A stretch of DNA of 64,000 nt, taken from assembly GCF_014203095.1 (NCBI RefSeq), contig NZ_JACHIG010000005.1:310001-374000 (forward strand), given 5' to 3'. Made by a program: the position numbers and the translations under genes. This stretch comes from Prosthecobacter vanneervenii. Lineage in GTDB: Bacteria; Verrucomicrobiota; Verrucomicrobiia; Verrucomicrobiales; Verrucomicrobiaceae. Shown piece after piece: positions 6,282 to 15,707 of this stretch (its first letter is position 1; every line of letters starts with the position of its first letter). A model generated the notes under the pieces. It did no database searches, was not told the origin of the DNA, and saw nothing but the letters and a program-made list of their open reading frames with translations.

Positions 6282-8567
6282 ATGAAGCTGAATCCCCTCT
6301 GCGCCCTCCTTGCCTCGCTCGCCACCTCGGCTCTCATGGCCCAGGCAGCCCCCGACCTCCAGGCCACCGCAGCCAAAATCGACGAACTCGTCAATGCCAA
6401 GCTGGCCAAGGAGAAAATCCAGCCCAACAAGCCCGCCAGCGACGAGGTCTTTGTGCGTCGTGTGTATCTGGATGTGGTCGGCCGCATCCCCACCCTGCAT
6501 GAGACCACCGAGTTTCTCAAAAGCAGCGACACCGACAAGCGCGCCAAGCTCATCGAGAAGCTCCTCGCCAGCGACGGCTATGTGCAGAACTTCTACAACT
6601 ACTGGGCCGACATCCTCCGCATGAAGAGCCAGATGGTCGGCGGCGGCCAGAGCCTGCCCGCCTTCTACGGCTACTCCCGGTGGCTGAAGGACAGCCTGCG
6701 CGAAAACAAGCCCTACGACCAGATGGTGCGCGAAGTGGTGACCGCCGACGGCAAATCCTATGAGAATGGTGCCATCGGCTTTTACATCCGCGACTACAAC
6801 ATGCCGCTGGATAACATGGCGGTGACCACCCAGATCTTTCTCGGCACCAGCATGGTCTGCGCCCAGTGCCACAACCACCCTTTCGACAAGTGGACCCAGA
6901 TGGACTACTACCAGATGGCCTCCCACACCTACGGGATGACCAGCACCAACGGCCTCACCAACCCGCTGCTGGCCCAGGCCATCTACGGCGGCGGCGCTGC
7001 TAAAAACAAGAGCAACCGCTACGGCGGTGCCGTTTCCAAATTCCCCCTGCCCAAGGGCATCGAGCGCAAGGATGTAGGCCGCGCCATGACCGAGATCTTA
7101 CGCCCGCTGCGTTACAACACCGTCCTCGATCAGACAGATAAAAAGCCGCTTTTCCTCCCGCACGACTACCAATACACCGACGCCAAGCCCAAGCAGAAAG
7201 TCTCCCCCGTTATTCCCGCCTCCTTCAGCAAGGACGGCAGCATCGTGAAGGACGGCGTCAAGCCCGTGGACTCCTACGCCGCCTGGATGACCAGCAAGGA
7301 CAATCCCCGCTTCACCACCGTGATTGCCAACCGCCTGTGGAAAAAGCTCATGGGCCAGGGCATCATCGAGCCTGTCGATGAGATCACCGACAGCACCGTG
7401 CCGAGCAATCCCGCACTCATGTCCTTCCTGGAGGACACCATGAAGGCGGCCAACTACGACATGAAGGTGGTCCTGCGCGCCATCCTGAACTCCCAGGCCT
7501 ACCAGCGCGAGGCCTACACCAAGGACGTCGAACTCGGCGAGATCTACCACTTCCCCGGCCCCCTCCTCCGCCGCATGAGCGCCGAGCAGATCTGGGACAG
7601 CATGGTGGCCCTCTATAAACCCAACGCCGACCAGCCCAGCATCGCCACCAAGGTGGAGGCCGAGGTGGCCCTGCGCCGCGTCGAATGGCTGGACCGTGCG
7701 CTGGAAAGCATGACACCCCAGCAGCTGCAGGAGTGCACCATCAAAGTGGCCCAGAAGCAGAAGGAACTGGCCGCCGAAGTGCGCGCCGCCCAGGAGAGCA
7801 TGGAGGCCGCCACCAAGGCCAAGGACGAGGCCGCCATCCGCAAAGCACGGGATCTCATCAAGAACCAGCGCAAGCACATCGACGAAGCGGTGGACGCCGT
7901 GGTCTATGACGCCGGGTTCAAGCGCTTTGCCGAACTGGCCCGCGAAGGCAAGCTGGCCGAGTTCACCAAGGACGAAGACTTTGCCAAGGAAGTGGCCGCC
8001 GTGCTCAAGCTGAAAAAGGAAGGTGAAGACCTCAGCATGGACGAGGCCCTCGCCATTCTGGCCAAGCAGCGCCGCGCCAAGCTCACCGAACTGGCCAAGG
8101 CCCGCTATGCCGCCGATGCCCAGCGCTTTGCCGTCGATGACAAGAGCGAAAAAGCCTCCCTCACCGCCTGGGAAAACTTCCGCGACACCTACATGCTCCG
8201 CGCCGCCGACCTGCGCAGTCCTGCGCCCAACGGTCACTTCCTGCGCGAATTCGGCCAGAGCGACCGCGAGCTGGTGGAAAATGCCAATGACGACGCCAGC
8301 GTGGGCCAGGCCCTCATGCTGCTCAATGGCAAGGTCTTCGGCAACCTGATGAACCGTTACACCGTCATCGCCCGCGCCATGGACCGGGCCAAAGCCGAAG
8401 GCCCCGAGGCAGTTATTGACACTGTCTATCTCAGCCTGCTCAGCCGCAAAGCCACCCCCGAGGAACACGCCCTGCTCAAGCCCATCGCCGACAACGCCGA
8501 CGCCACCGACCGTGGAGACGTCCTCTGGACCGTGCTGAACACGAGGCAGTTCTTCTTCATTCAGTGA
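6282..8567 (+). CDS. DUF1549/DUF1553 secreted protein (PSCyt2-PSD1 type)
   Basis: 761 residues with a signal peptide (about 1-22, ending MAQAA). Residues about 27-230 form DUF1549 (RRVYLDVVGRIPTLHETTEF), with the family CxxCH at CAQCHNHPFDKW (about 195). The C-terminal half is DUF1553 (ANRLWKKLMGQGIIEPVDEI; LSRKATPEE), interrupted by a long Ala/Lys/Glu-rich, probably coiled-coil insert at about 480-630. Unlike the other two relatives here it lacks an N-terminal PSCyt1 cytochrome domain. By family knowledge such proteins pair with DUF1501 proteins in PVC bacteria, and here a DUF1501 gene is convergent. The biochemical function is unknown; I infer periplasmic redox or polymer-degradation roles only from family context. 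Confidence 0.85.
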   Translation: MKLNPLCALLASLATSALMAQAAPDLQATAAKIDELVNAKLAKEKIQPNKPASDEVFVRRVYLDVVGRIPTLHETTEFLKSSDTDKRAKLIEKLLASDGYVQNFYNYWADILRMKSQMVGGGQSLPAFYGYSRWLKDSLRENKPYDQMVREVVTADGKSYENGAIGFYIRDYNMPLDNMAVTTQIFLGTSMVCAQCHNHPFDKWTQMDYYQMASHTYGMTSTNGLTNPLLAQAIYGGGAAKNKSNRYGGAVSKFPLPKGIERKDVGRAMTEILRPLRYNTVLDQTDKKPLFLPHDYQYTDAKPKQKVSPVIPASFSKDGSIVKDGVKPVDSYAAWMTSKDNPRFTTVIANRLWKKLMGQGIIEPVDEITDSTVPSNPALMSFLEDTMKAANYDMKVVLRAILNSQAYQREAYTKDVELGEIYHFPGPLLRRMSAEQIWDSMVALYKPNADQPSIATKVEAEVALRRVEWLDRALESMTPQQLQECTIKVAQKQKELAAEVRAAQESMEAATKAKDEAAIRKARDLIKNQRKHIDEAVDAVVYDAGFKRFAELAREGKLAEFTKDEDFAKEVAAVLKLKKEGEDLSMDEALAILAKQRRAKLTELAKARYAADAQRFAVDDKSEKASLTAWENFRDTYMLRAADLRSPAPNGHFLREFGQSDRELVENANDDASVGQALMLLNGKVFGNLMNRYTVIARAMDRAKAEGPEAVIDTVYLSLLSRKATPEEHALLKPIADNADATDRGDVLWTVLNTRQFFFIQ

Positions 8568-8572
8568 GTTGC

Positions 8573-8620
8573 CCAGTTGCGCCGCAACTGGTCTGGGAAC
8601 TCCGGTTGCGGCGCAACCGG
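8573..8620. terminator. paired palindromes between convergent genes
   Basis: Two adjacent 19-bp palindromes, CCAGTTGCGCCGCAACTGG (8573-8591) and CCGGTTGCGGCGCAACCGG (8602-8620), fill the gap between the convergent DUF1553 and DUF1501 genes. They could act as a bidirectional terminator; no T-run follows. The GTTGCG-S-CGCAAC core recurs near 29110. Confidence 0.55.
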
Positions 8621-8626
8621 ACTACT

Positions 8627-10051
8627 TTACGCGATCACGCCCTTCACCACCTCTCCCGCAATGTCCGTGAGGCGGAAATCCCGCCCGGCGTAACGGTAGG
8701 TCAGTTTCAAATGATCCAGCCCCAGCAGGTGCAGGATCGTCGCGTGCAGGTCGTGAATATGCACCTTATCCACAGCCGCGTAGTAGCCGTAGTCGTCCGT
8801 GGCACCGTAGGCCGTCCCGGGCTTGCTGCCGCCACCGGCCAGCCACATGGTAAAGCCGTGCGGGTTGTGGTCGCGGCCATCGCTGCCCTGCGCCACCGGC
8901 GTGCGGCCAAACTCGCCACCCCATACCACGAGCGTGTCGTCCAGCAGTCCACGGGATTTGAGATCTGCCAGAAGTCCGGCGATGGGCTTGTCCACCTCCG
9001 CCGCATTCTTGGTGTGCCCTTTGAGAAGATCGCTGTGCTGGTCCCACTGCACAAAGCTGTCGCTATGCGTCACCTGCACAAAGCGCACGCCGCGCTCGGC
9101 GAAGCGCCGCGCCATCAGGCACTGGCGGCCAAAGTTGGCCGTCACCGGGTCATCCAGGCCATACATCTTGCGTGTGGCCTCGGTTTCACCTGAGATGTCC
9201 TGCAGCTCCGGCATGGTGGACTGCATGCGGTAGGCGAGCTCAAAGGAATTGATGCGAGCCTCCAGCGCCGCATTGGCCCCGGCCTGCTCCAGGTGCGCGT
9301 GGTTCATCTGCGACACCAGATCCAGCTGCGCGCGCTGCATCTCCGGGGAGAGCATTTTGTTGTGAATATGTCGCACCACCGCCTGGTCTGCCGGGATGCT
9401 GGCGTTTCCCAGCGGCGTGCCCTGGCAATGGGCGGGCAGGAAGGCGGAGCCCCAGTTGTTCACACCGCCGTGGGCCAGTGTGGGGCAGATGGTGATGAAG
9501 GCCGGAAGGTCGGTGTTTTCCGTGCCCAGCCCGTAGCTGACCCACGAGCCCATGCTCGGACGCACAAAGGTGTCGCTGCCTGTGTGCAGCTTTAGCAGCG
9601 CGCCTCCGTGCGCGGGATTGGTGCCATGCATGGAGCGGATGACGCAGAGGTCGTCCACATGCTTGGCCACATGCGGGAAGAGATCGCTGACCGGCAGGCC
9701 GCTCTGGCCATACTGGCGGAATTTCCACGGCGAGCGCAGCAGATTTCCCGTCTCGGCAAATTTCACGCGCGGCAGCGCAAAGGGCGGCGGCTTGCCGTTG
9801 TCACGGTCCAGCAGCGGCTTCGGGTCAAAGGTGTCCACCTGCGAGGGTCCGCCCTTCATCAGGAGAAAGATCACGCGCTTGGCCCGGGCCGGGAAATGCG
9901 GCTGCTTGGGGGCCAGCGGATCCACCACGGCGGCCTTGGCAGATTCGAGGCCCAGCACCCCTTGCAGTGCCAGATAGCCAAAGCCCGCGCAGGAACTGCG
10001 CAGCATCTCACGGCGGCTGAAGGACGGCAATGGAGACGAGGATTTCATCAC
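8627..10051 (-). CDS. DUF1501 (sulfatase-like) secreted protein
   Basis: 474 residues. The N-terminus has a Tat-type SRREMLRSS motif followed by a hydrophobic stretch, as usual for DUF1501. Family landmarks are [66 protein letters not shown] and [15 protein letters not shown], the alkaline-phosphatase/sulfatase-like fold. It is convergent with a DUF1549/DUF1553 gene, the usual partner family in Planctomycetes and Verrucomicrobia. The exact substrate is unknown; export to the periplasm is likely. Confidence 0.88.
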   Translation of the reverse strand: MMKSSSPLPSFSRREMLRSSCAGFGYLALQGVLGLESAKAAVVDPLAPKQPHFPARAKRVIFLLMKGGPSQVDTFDPKPLLDRDNGKPPPFALPRVKFAETGNLLRSPWKFRQYGQSGLPVSDLFPHVAKHVDDLCVIRSMHGTNPAHGGALLKLHTGSDTFVRPSMGSWVSYGLGTENTDLPAFITICPTLAHGGVNNWGSAFLPAHCQGTPLGNASIPADQAVVRHIHNKMLSPEMQRAQLDLVSQMNHAHLEQAGANAALEARINSFELAYRMQSTMPELQDISGETEATRKMYGLDDPVTANFGRQCLMARRFAERGVRFVQVTHSDSFVQWDQHSDLLKGHTKNAAEVDKPIAGLLADLKSRGLLDDTLVVWGGEFGRTPVAQGSDGRDHNPHGFTMWLAGGGSKPGTAYGATDDYGYYAAVDKVHIHDLHATILHLLGLDHLKLTYRYAGRDFRLTDIAGEVVKGVIA

Positions 10052-10149
10052 TGCTTTAACCTACGCACAAACCACGCCAGCTCTTGCTGGGCAGATGCCC
10101 GTGTCTGACGCTGCAACTTTCCCCCATCCGCTGCGTTTCAGCCGCAGCC

Positions 10150-11070
10150 ATGCGTCTCCTCCTTCCAGTCCTCCTCGCCATCGCCCTGCCGCTGCACGCC
10201 CAGAAGGCTGGGAAAAACAAGCCCCTCATCAAGCTGACCACCACCGAGGTGGCCACCAGGGAGATCGTCTATAAGACCACGCCGCAGGGCGAGCTGAAGC
10301 TGCACGTCTTCTCTCCCAAAGGCGAGGTGCAGGCAGCGGTGCTGCGGCCCTGCGTGGTGTTCTTCTTTGGCGGCGGCTGGAAGAGCGGCTCGTATCTCCA
10401 GTTTGTGCCACAGTCCGAATATCTGGCCAGCCGCGGCATCGTGGCCATCAGCGCGGACTACCGCATCCTGAATGTGCACAAGACTTCGCCGGACAAGGCG
10501 GTGGAGGACGCCAAGAGCGCCATCCGCTGGGTGCGTGGCCATGCGGCGGAGCTGGGCATCGACCCCACCAAGATCATTGCCGGCGGTGGCTCGGCAGGCG
10601 GACACCTCGCGGCCTGCACGGCGCTTGCCTCGGCCTATGATGCGGAGGGCGATGACAAAAACATCTCCGCCAAACCCAACGCCCTGGTGCTTTTCAATCC
10701 GGCCATGAACATCGCCACGCTCTTCAAGCAGCGCAGCACCGGCGAAGGCCCCATGACGCTGGAGATGGCGGAGGCCATCACGCCCAACAACTTTGTCAGC
10801 AAAGACACGCCGCCCGCCATCCTCTTCTTTGGCACCGCCGACAAGCTCAAGGAAGGCGGCGACGAGTATGTGAAGAAAGCCACCGCTCTGGGCCTGCGCG
10901 CCGAGATGTGGACCGCCGCAGACCAGCCCCACGGCTTTTTCAACAAAGAGCCCTGGATCCAGGTGACGGCAAAGAAGATGGACGAGTTCCTCACCTCCCT
11001 CGGCTACCTGGGCGGCGAGCCCACGATCAAACTGCCGGAGAACGCCCCCGCGCTGAAGCAGGAGAAGTAA
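10150..11070 (+). CDS. secreted alpha/beta hydrolase (esterase, BD-FAE/hormone-sensitive-lipase type)
   Basis: 306 residues from ATG 10150, chosen because it gives a clean signal peptide (MRLLLPVLLAIALPLHAQ). The oxyanion-hole motif is FFFGGGWKSGS and the nucleophile elbow is GGGSAGGHLA (Ser148). The acid is probably in FFGTADK and the catalytic His in QPHGFF. This set marks alpha/beta hydrolases acting on acyl esters, including xylan-type acetyl or feruloyl esters. A short palindrome follows, then an aminotransferase-like gene on the same strand. Confidence 0.82.
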   Translation: MRLLLPVLLAIALPLHAQKAGKNKPLIKLTTTEVATREIVYKTTPQGELKLHVFSPKGEVQAAVLRPCVVFFFGGGWKSGSYLQFVPQSEYLASRGIVAISADYRILNVHKTSPDKAVEDAKSAIRWVRGHAAELGIDPTKIIAGGGSAGGHLAACTALASAYDAEGDDKNISAKPNALVLFNPAMNIATLFKQRSTGEGPMTLEMAEAITPNNFVSKDTPPAILFFGTADKLKEGGDEYVKKATALGLRAEMWTAADQPHGFFNKEPWIQVTAKKMDEFLTSLGYLGGEPTIKLPENAPALKQEK

Positions 11071-11071
11071 C

Positions 11072-11089
11072 CGGGGCATTCCTGCCCCG
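11072..11089. repeat. short intergenic palindrome (GGGCA/TGCCC type)
   Basis: CGGGGCA-TTCC-TGCCCCG, a 7-bp stem right after the esterase stop. It resembles two more palindromes at 12284-12303 and 12320-12337 and may be a terminator-like hairpin or a small repeat. Confidence 0.45.
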
Positions 11090-11149
11090 CCCCTATGAAG
11101 CAGGAGAACCAAGCGTGAAAAGCCGCGCGAGCTGCGTTTGTTTCCCGCA

Positions 11150-12283
11150 ATGCTCACCGAATCCTCCCGCGCCGCCGATTTCCCCAGCCTCAAAGGCATT
11201 CATTACCTCAACACCGCCGCCGAGAGCATCCCACCTCTCTGTGTCAATGAAGCCGTGGCCGAGTACATGCACCACAAGTCCCTCGGCATGCGTGGGCGCG
11301 ACTTCCACTTTCCACGCGTGGAGGAGTGCCGGGAGATCACCGCACGCCATCTCGGGCTGGCCACAGACGAGGTGTCCTTCTGCTCCTGCAGCTCCGAGGC
11401 TTACAACCTTCTGGCCAACGCGCTGCAACTGACGCCCAAGGACGAAGTCGTCGTTACGGATCTCGATTTCCCCGCCGGTGCCACGCCCTGGCTCACCGCG
11501 CCGGAGGCCTCACGCCCTGTCACACGACTGTGGAAAAATCGTGAAGGTGCCTTGGACCTCACAGACCTCGCTGCGCTGCTCAATGAACGCACCGCGCTGG
11601 TGCAGGTAAGCCTCGTGAGCTTCTACAACGGCCACCGCATCGCCTTTGCGCCGCTGCGCGACATGATCCGCAGGCTGGCCCCGCGTGCAGTCATCGCCGT
11701 GGATGTCACGCAGGCGCTCGGCCGCGTGGCGCTGGACTGCCAGGAGGCGGACATCATGATCTCCAGCACGCACAAATGGACGCTCGGCATCCATGGTGGC
11801 GGTGTCATCGGCATCCCGAAAAAATCCGCCGCACGCCTGACCACCCGCGCAGGCGGGTGGTATCACATCGCCAATGCGTTTGATGCCGACCGCTTTGAAA
11901 GCGCCCGGATCAAGCCCGGCGCTCTGAGCTTTTCCGTAGGCATGCCCAGCTTTGCCGCACTCTATGCACTGAATGCCTCGCTGCGCTACCTGGAGAAGGT
12001 GGGCATGGACAAGATCATCGCCCACGCCGACCCACTCGTGGCCCGGGTGCATGCGGGCTTGCAGGAGCTGGGCATCACCGCGCTCAGCGCCGCGCAGCCG
12101 GGCTGCTCCAGCGGCATCGTGGCTTTCAAACACGAAAACACCGCCGCCATCAATGACGCCCTGCTGGCGCAGAACATCCACGTCATGCACCAGGTGGGGC
12201 GCATCCGCATCGCCGTGCATGGCTACACCACCGCCGAGGACATCGAGAAGCTGCTGGCCACCCTGCGCAGCGCTCTGAAGTAG
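11150..12283 (+). CDS. class V aminotransferase / cysteine desulfurase-like PLP enzyme
   Basis: 377 residues from ATG 11150. The PLP lysine is in ISSTHKWTLGIHGGG (Lys209) and the pyridine-nitrogen Asp in AVDVTQALG (Asp185). The N-terminus (GIHYLNTAAESIPP) and the RIAVHGYTTAEDIEKLL tail are typical of the family. It lacks a clear conserved cysteine loop expected of an active NifS/IscS, so an isopenicillin-epimerase-like, kynureninase-like or desulfurase-related activity cannot be separated. It lies just downstream of the esterase gene on the same strand. Confidence 0.8.
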   Translation: MLTESSRAADFPSLKGIHYLNTAAESIPPLCVNEAVAEYMHHKSLGMRGRDFHFPRVEECREITARHLGLATDEVSFCSCSSEAYNLLANALQLTPKDEVVVTDLDFPAGATPWLTAPEASRPVTRLWKNREGALDLTDLAALLNERTALVQVSLVSFYNGHRIAFAPLRDMIRRLAPRAVIAVDVTQALGRVALDCQEADIMISSTHKWTLGIHGGGVIGIPKKSAARLTTRAGGWYHIANAFDADRFESARIKPGALSFSVGMPSFAALYALNASLRYLEKVGMDKIIAHADPLVARVHAGLQELGITALSAAQPGCSSGIVAFKHENTAAINDALLAQNIHVMHQVGRIRIAVHGYTTAEDIEKLLATLRSALK

Positions 12284-12337
12284 CACGGGCAATCCTGCCC
12301 GTGAAGAAGGCGCTCAGCGGCGGGCAAGATTGCCCGC
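12284..12337. repeat. two short palindromes after the aminotransferase gene
   Basis: CACGGGCA-ATCC-TGCCCGTG (12284-12303) starts directly after the stop codon, and GCGGGCAA-GA-TTGCCCGC follows at 12320-12337. Both share the GGGCA/TGCCC arms also seen at 11072. They may terminate transcription. Confidence 0.5.
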
Positions 12338-12370
12338 ACTACTCCAGACAGCCTTTTTTCCGTCCACCCC

Positions 12371-14995
12371 TTGCCCTGTTTCGCCGCCAGCCTATCCTCC
12401 GCCACCTTGGACTGGGAATCGCCAAAACTCCTCCTGCTCATCCTGCCCGCAGTCGCACTGCTGCTGTGGATCGAGTCGCGTTCATCGCATCCCATGTCCG
12501 CGCTGCGGAAGAGGCTGCTGCTCGTCACGCGCGCGCTCGGCGTCATGCTCGCGCTCGCAGCGCTGGCAGGCCCGGCGCGGGTGACGCAAACGGGCCGCAA
12601 GGCCCTGGGCATCATTGTGGATGCCAGCCAGAGCATGGGAGAGGAGGGGCTGAAAAAGGCGCTGGCCGAAGCCGACCGCGTGCGCTCGTCGCTTGGCGGC
12701 GGCATCGACTCCTTTGTGGTGCAGCTCGGCTCCGAGCCGGAGCTCATGCCCGCTGGCAGCACTCCTGACATGCAGTCAGCCTGGCAGACCCAGCACGGCG
12801 GAGACAGCCACTACGCCGCCGCTGTGGAGTATGCCGAGGCGCTTTTTCCACCCGGGGCCAGCCGGAACATCCTCCTCATCGGCGACGGGCACGAGACACG
12901 CGGCAGCCTGCTGGATGCCGCACGCGAGGCCGCAGTCTCCGGCATCAAGCTGCACGCCCTGCCCGTGGCCGGACCGCGCCGCCCAGATGCCCGACTGCTC
13001 TCCCTCACGCCCAACCGCACCCGCCTCTTTGAAGGCGCCAGCCTCAGCCTGAAGGCTGTCTTTGAGAGCACGCTGGAAGGCACCGGCACTCTGAAGCTCT
13101 ACGAAAACGGCATCGAGGTGGAAAAGCGCCCCGTCACCCTCAAGCCCGGAGCTACACAAGAGATCGTCTTCAACCGCACGCCATCCACCCGCAACACCTT
13201 CCAGTACCGTGCGGTGCTCGAAGGCGTGCAGGGAGACACCCTGCCCGGCAATGACAGCGCGCTGGCCATCGTGGATGTGCGCGGCCGCCTGCGCCTGCTC
13301 TACATCGAGTCCGACGCCGCCGAGGGCCGCTACCTCATGCAGGCCATGGAAAAGGAGGGCATCGAGCTGGACATGCGCCAGCCCGGCAATCTGGCGCTCA
13401 GCTTTGAGCAGCTCGGCGGCTATGATGGCGTGATCCTTTCCGACGTACCCGCCCATCAGCTCGGCGAGCCGCTCATGAACGCGCTGCACGACTACGTCGA
13501 TAAACTCGGCGGCGGCTTGATCATGCTCGGCGGTCCGGGCTCTTTCGGCGTCGGCGGCTACTACCGCACGCCCATCGAGGAGGTGCTTCCTGTTCGGCTC
13601 AAGGCTCCGGATGAAGAGGAAAAACAAAGCGCCGCCGTGGCCATCGTGATGGACCGCTCCGGCTCCATGGCCGGTGAAAAGCTGGAGATGGCCAAGAGCG
13701 CCGCCATCGCCACAGCCGAGGTGCTGGGGCACAATGACTCCCTCGGCGTCTGGGCCTTTGACTCCGAGGCGCACGTCGTCGCACCGATGACGCGCCTCAC
13801 CTCCACCAATGCAGTCTCCGGCCAGATCGCCGCCGTGGCTTCTGGTGGCGGCACCAATCTGCAACCCGCCTTTCAGCTCGGACGCGAGGCCCTGCTGCAC
13901 ACCAAGGCGCGCGTGAAACACATGATCATCCTGACCGACGGCCAGACTGCCGGCACCGGGTACGAACAGCTGGCCACGCAATGCCGCGGCGAAGGGCTCA
14001 CGATTTCCACCGTGGCCATCGGCGAGGGCTCACACGTGGCGCTGCTGCAGGCCATCGCCTCCAGCGGCGGCGGGCAGTCCTACTCCACCATGGATGCCAG
14101 CAGCATCACCCGCATCTTCACGCAGGACACCCTCATGCACACCGGTCGCATGATCCGCGAGGAGCCCTTCATCCCTGAGCTGAAGGAGAAAGATCCCATC
14201 CTGGCAGGCTTTGAAAAATGGGACTCGCCCACGCTGCTCGGTTACGTCAAAACCACACGCCGCACCTCCGCACGCGTGCCGCTCGTCACCGAAGCCGGAG
14301 ACCCGCTGCTGGCACACTGGCGCTTTGGTCTTGGCAAAGCCACCGCCTTCACCTCCGATGCCAAAAGCCGCTGGGCCTCGCTATGGATCGCACGCTGGCC
14401 GGGCTATGGCCGCTTCTGGTCCCAGGTGCTGCGGGAAACCGCCCGCGCCCCTCAGGGCCGCCTCATGGATCTCTCCACCCGCATGCAGGGAGATGACGCA
14501 CACATCAGTGTCGATCTGCTCTCTGATGCCGGCACCCGCGCCAACAATGCCGCCGTCACCGCCGAGGTCTTCCACGTGGCCGCAGACGCGCTCGGTGCAC
14601 CGATGAAAAGCGTGCAGAAGCTCACCCTGCGGCAGGATGCCCCGGGCTCCTATGAGGGCGACTTCAAACCCACCCTGCCCGGCGTGTACCTCATCCGCGC
14701 ACAGAACGGTGCTGAGATGGTGACCACCGGCCTCATCCACAATCCCTCCACCGAATCCAGCCTCGGCACCGTGAATGAAGACCTGCTCAAGGAAGCCGCC
14801 CACACCACCGGCGGCGACTACCTGACCGCCGGCCAAAGCCTGCCAAACCTGGAAACCACCAAGGCCGTGCAGTACGTGGAGCTCTGGCCCGACCTTCTCA
14901 TCTTGCTCCTCTTCCTCTTCCTCATCGACACCGGCATCCGCCGCTGGGAGCACGTGCAGGGATTGTGGCAGCTGCTGCCGGTGAAGAGGGCGTAG
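12371..14995 (+). CDS. membrane-anchored von Willebrand factor A protein with glutamine-amidotransferase-like domain
   Basis: 874 residues. Two N-terminal membrane helices (LLLLILPAVALLLWI; LLVTRALGVMLALAALAG) precede a first VWA-like segment (GIIVDASQSMGEEG). Residues about 310-410 form a class I GATase-like fold (LLYIESDAAEGRYL; GGLIMLGGPGSFGVGGYY). A second, canonical VWA domain has a full MIDAS (VMDRSGSMAGEK; GGGTNLQPAF; ILTDGQTAGTG). The protein ends with a membrane helix (LLILLLFLFLIDTGI). This BatA-like layout is common in PVC bacteria, often near MoxR and DUF58 genes, but those partners are absent here. Likely role: metal-dependent protein assembly at the inner membrane. Confidence 0.82.
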   Translation: MPCFAASLSSATLDWESPKLLLLILPAVALLLWIESRSSHPMSALRKRLLLVTRALGVMLALAALAGPARVTQTGRKALGIIVDASQSMGEEGLKKALAEADRVRSSLGGGIDSFVVQLGSEPELMPAGSTPDMQSAWQTQHGGDSHYAAAVEYAEALFPPGASRNILLIGDGHETRGSLLDAAREAAVSGIKLHALPVAGPRRPDARLLSLTPNRTRLFEGASLSLKAVFESTLEGTGTLKLYENGIEVEKRPVTLKPGATQEIVFNRTPSTRNTFQYRAVLEGVQGDTLPGNDSALAIVDVRGRLRLLYIESDAAEGRYLMQAMEKEGIELDMRQPGNLALSFEQLGGYDGVILSDVPAHQLGEPLMNALHDYVDKLGGGLIMLGGPGSFGVGGYYRTPIEEVLPVRLKAPDEEEKQSAAVAIVMDRSGSMAGEKLEMAKSAAIATAEVLGHNDSLGVWAFDSEAHVVAPMTRLTSTNAVSGQIAAVASGGGTNLQPAFQLGREALLHTKARVKHMIILTDGQTAGTGYEQLATQCRGEGLTISTVAIGEGSHVALLQAIASSGGGQSYSTMDASSITRIFTQDTLMHTGRMIREEPFIPELKEKDPILAGFEKWDSPTLLGYVKTTRRTSARVPLVTEAGDPLLAHWRFGLGKATAFTSDAKSRWASLWIARWPGYGRFWSQVLRETARAPQGRLMDLSTRMQGDDAHISVDLLSDAGTRANNAAVTAEVFHVAADALGAPMKSVQKLTLRQDAPGSYEGDFKPTLPGVYLIRAQNGAEMVTTGLIHNPSTESSLGTVNEDLLKEAAHTTGGDYLTAGQSLPNLETTKAVQYVELWPDLLILLLFLFLIDTGIRRWEHVQGLWQLLPVKRA

Positions 14996-15115
14996 AACGA
15001 ACCTCCATGTTCGGTCTCCATATCATGATTTTCACCATGCGCTTCCGAACCTCAGCGCCAGCTTGAGAATGGAATTATGATAGCGCAGCAAAGCAGTCTC
15101 GCAGCCTCTGTTCTG

Positions 15116-15170
15116 ATATGGAGTGCGGTCGCGGAGTGAGGAACGAACGCAGCTACCGCTTTCGCTGGCA
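15116..15170 (+). repeat. dispersed repeat, subtype A (copy A1)
   Basis: Starts GGAGTGCGGTCGCGGAG and ends CAGCTACCGCTTTCGCTGG. It is nearly identical to 19477-19527 and shares both ends with subtype B copies at 15261-15322 and 31282-31342. Confidence 0.75.
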
Positions 15171-15260
15171 GGACGGTTCACCATCACACCGTAGATCTTC
15201 TCGCCAGCATCCGCCCCCCCGGCACGCGCAGGCGGTGCATTTTGATGCAGATAACGAGAC

Positions 15261-15322
15261 GCTCGAAAGCGGTGGCTCCGATGCAGGCTTGCGCCGTGCA
15301 TCTGCGCGACCGCACTCCATAT
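15261..15322 (-). repeat. dispersed repeat, subtype B (copy B2)
   Basis: On the minus strand it starts GGAGTGCGGTCGCGCAG, has a hairpin core GATGCACGGCGCAAGCC.TGCATC and ends CCACCGCTTTCGAGCG. The closest relative is 31282-31342. Confidence 0.75.
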
Positions 15323-15383
15323 CAATCCCCACGCGTTTCTTGAAACGCCCCAAGAGCCTGAACAGCCACCATGGATGTTCGTT

Positions 15384-15707
15384 CTACGGCTCCAGCAGCG
15401 GCTCCACACGCTCACGGATCAGCCTCATCAGCTCCGCATCCATGAAAGGATAATCATCGGGTATATCCAGTACCTCGATGCGCAGATCCCGCACGATCTC
15501 CGGAAACATCTCCCGCAGCCTCCGCTTGTGCTCGTGCTCCATCACCAGCACCAGATCCGCCCACCGCAGCAGCTTCTCCGAAACCCGGCAGCGCGCCGAG
15601 GCGCTGGTGCCAGCACTCCGCACCTCCACCCGCGGATCATTCTGATACACCTTCTCCGCCGTGGGGCTGCGCCACTGGTTGCGGGAGCAGAGGAAGAGGA
15701 TTTTCAT
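15384..15707 (-). CDS. low-molecular-weight protein tyrosine phosphatase-like protein
   Basis: 107 residues beginning MKILFLCSRNQWRSPTAE. CSRNQWRS fits the CX5R(S/T) phosphatase loop with Cys7 and Arg13. SAGTSASARCRV and the helix WADLVLVMEHEHKRRL are typical of the short members of this family; the DP acid loop is present only as DIPDDYPFMD. Its ATG overlaps the stop of the upstream gene by 4 nt (ATGA), so it is the last gene of the gpmI operon. The substrate is unknown. Confidence 0.8.
   Translation of the reverse strand: MKILFLCSRNQWRSPTAEKVYQNDPRVEVRSAGTSASARCRVSEKLLRWADLVLVMEHEHKRRLREMFPEIVRDLRIEVLDIPDDYPFMDAELMRLIRERVEPLLEP

Larger units (their letters stand above)
15000..15383. other. 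gene-free stretch holding an inverted pair of dispersed repeats
   Basis: No convincing gene. It carries repeat copy A1 on the plus strand (15116-15170) and copy B2 on the minus strand (15261-15322), so the block is an imperfect large inverted repeat about 200 bp across. Frames over it are repeat-derived. Confidence 0.6.

Noticed and set aside
7098..8468. 456-codon minus-strand ORF over the DUF1549/1553 gene
   Set aside because: Gly/Val/His-rich composition typical of antisense of a GC-rich gene; the plus strand has clear family motifs.
15032..15415. 127-codon minus-strand ORF
   Set aside because: Consists mostly of the dispersed repeats A1 and B2; no protein family.
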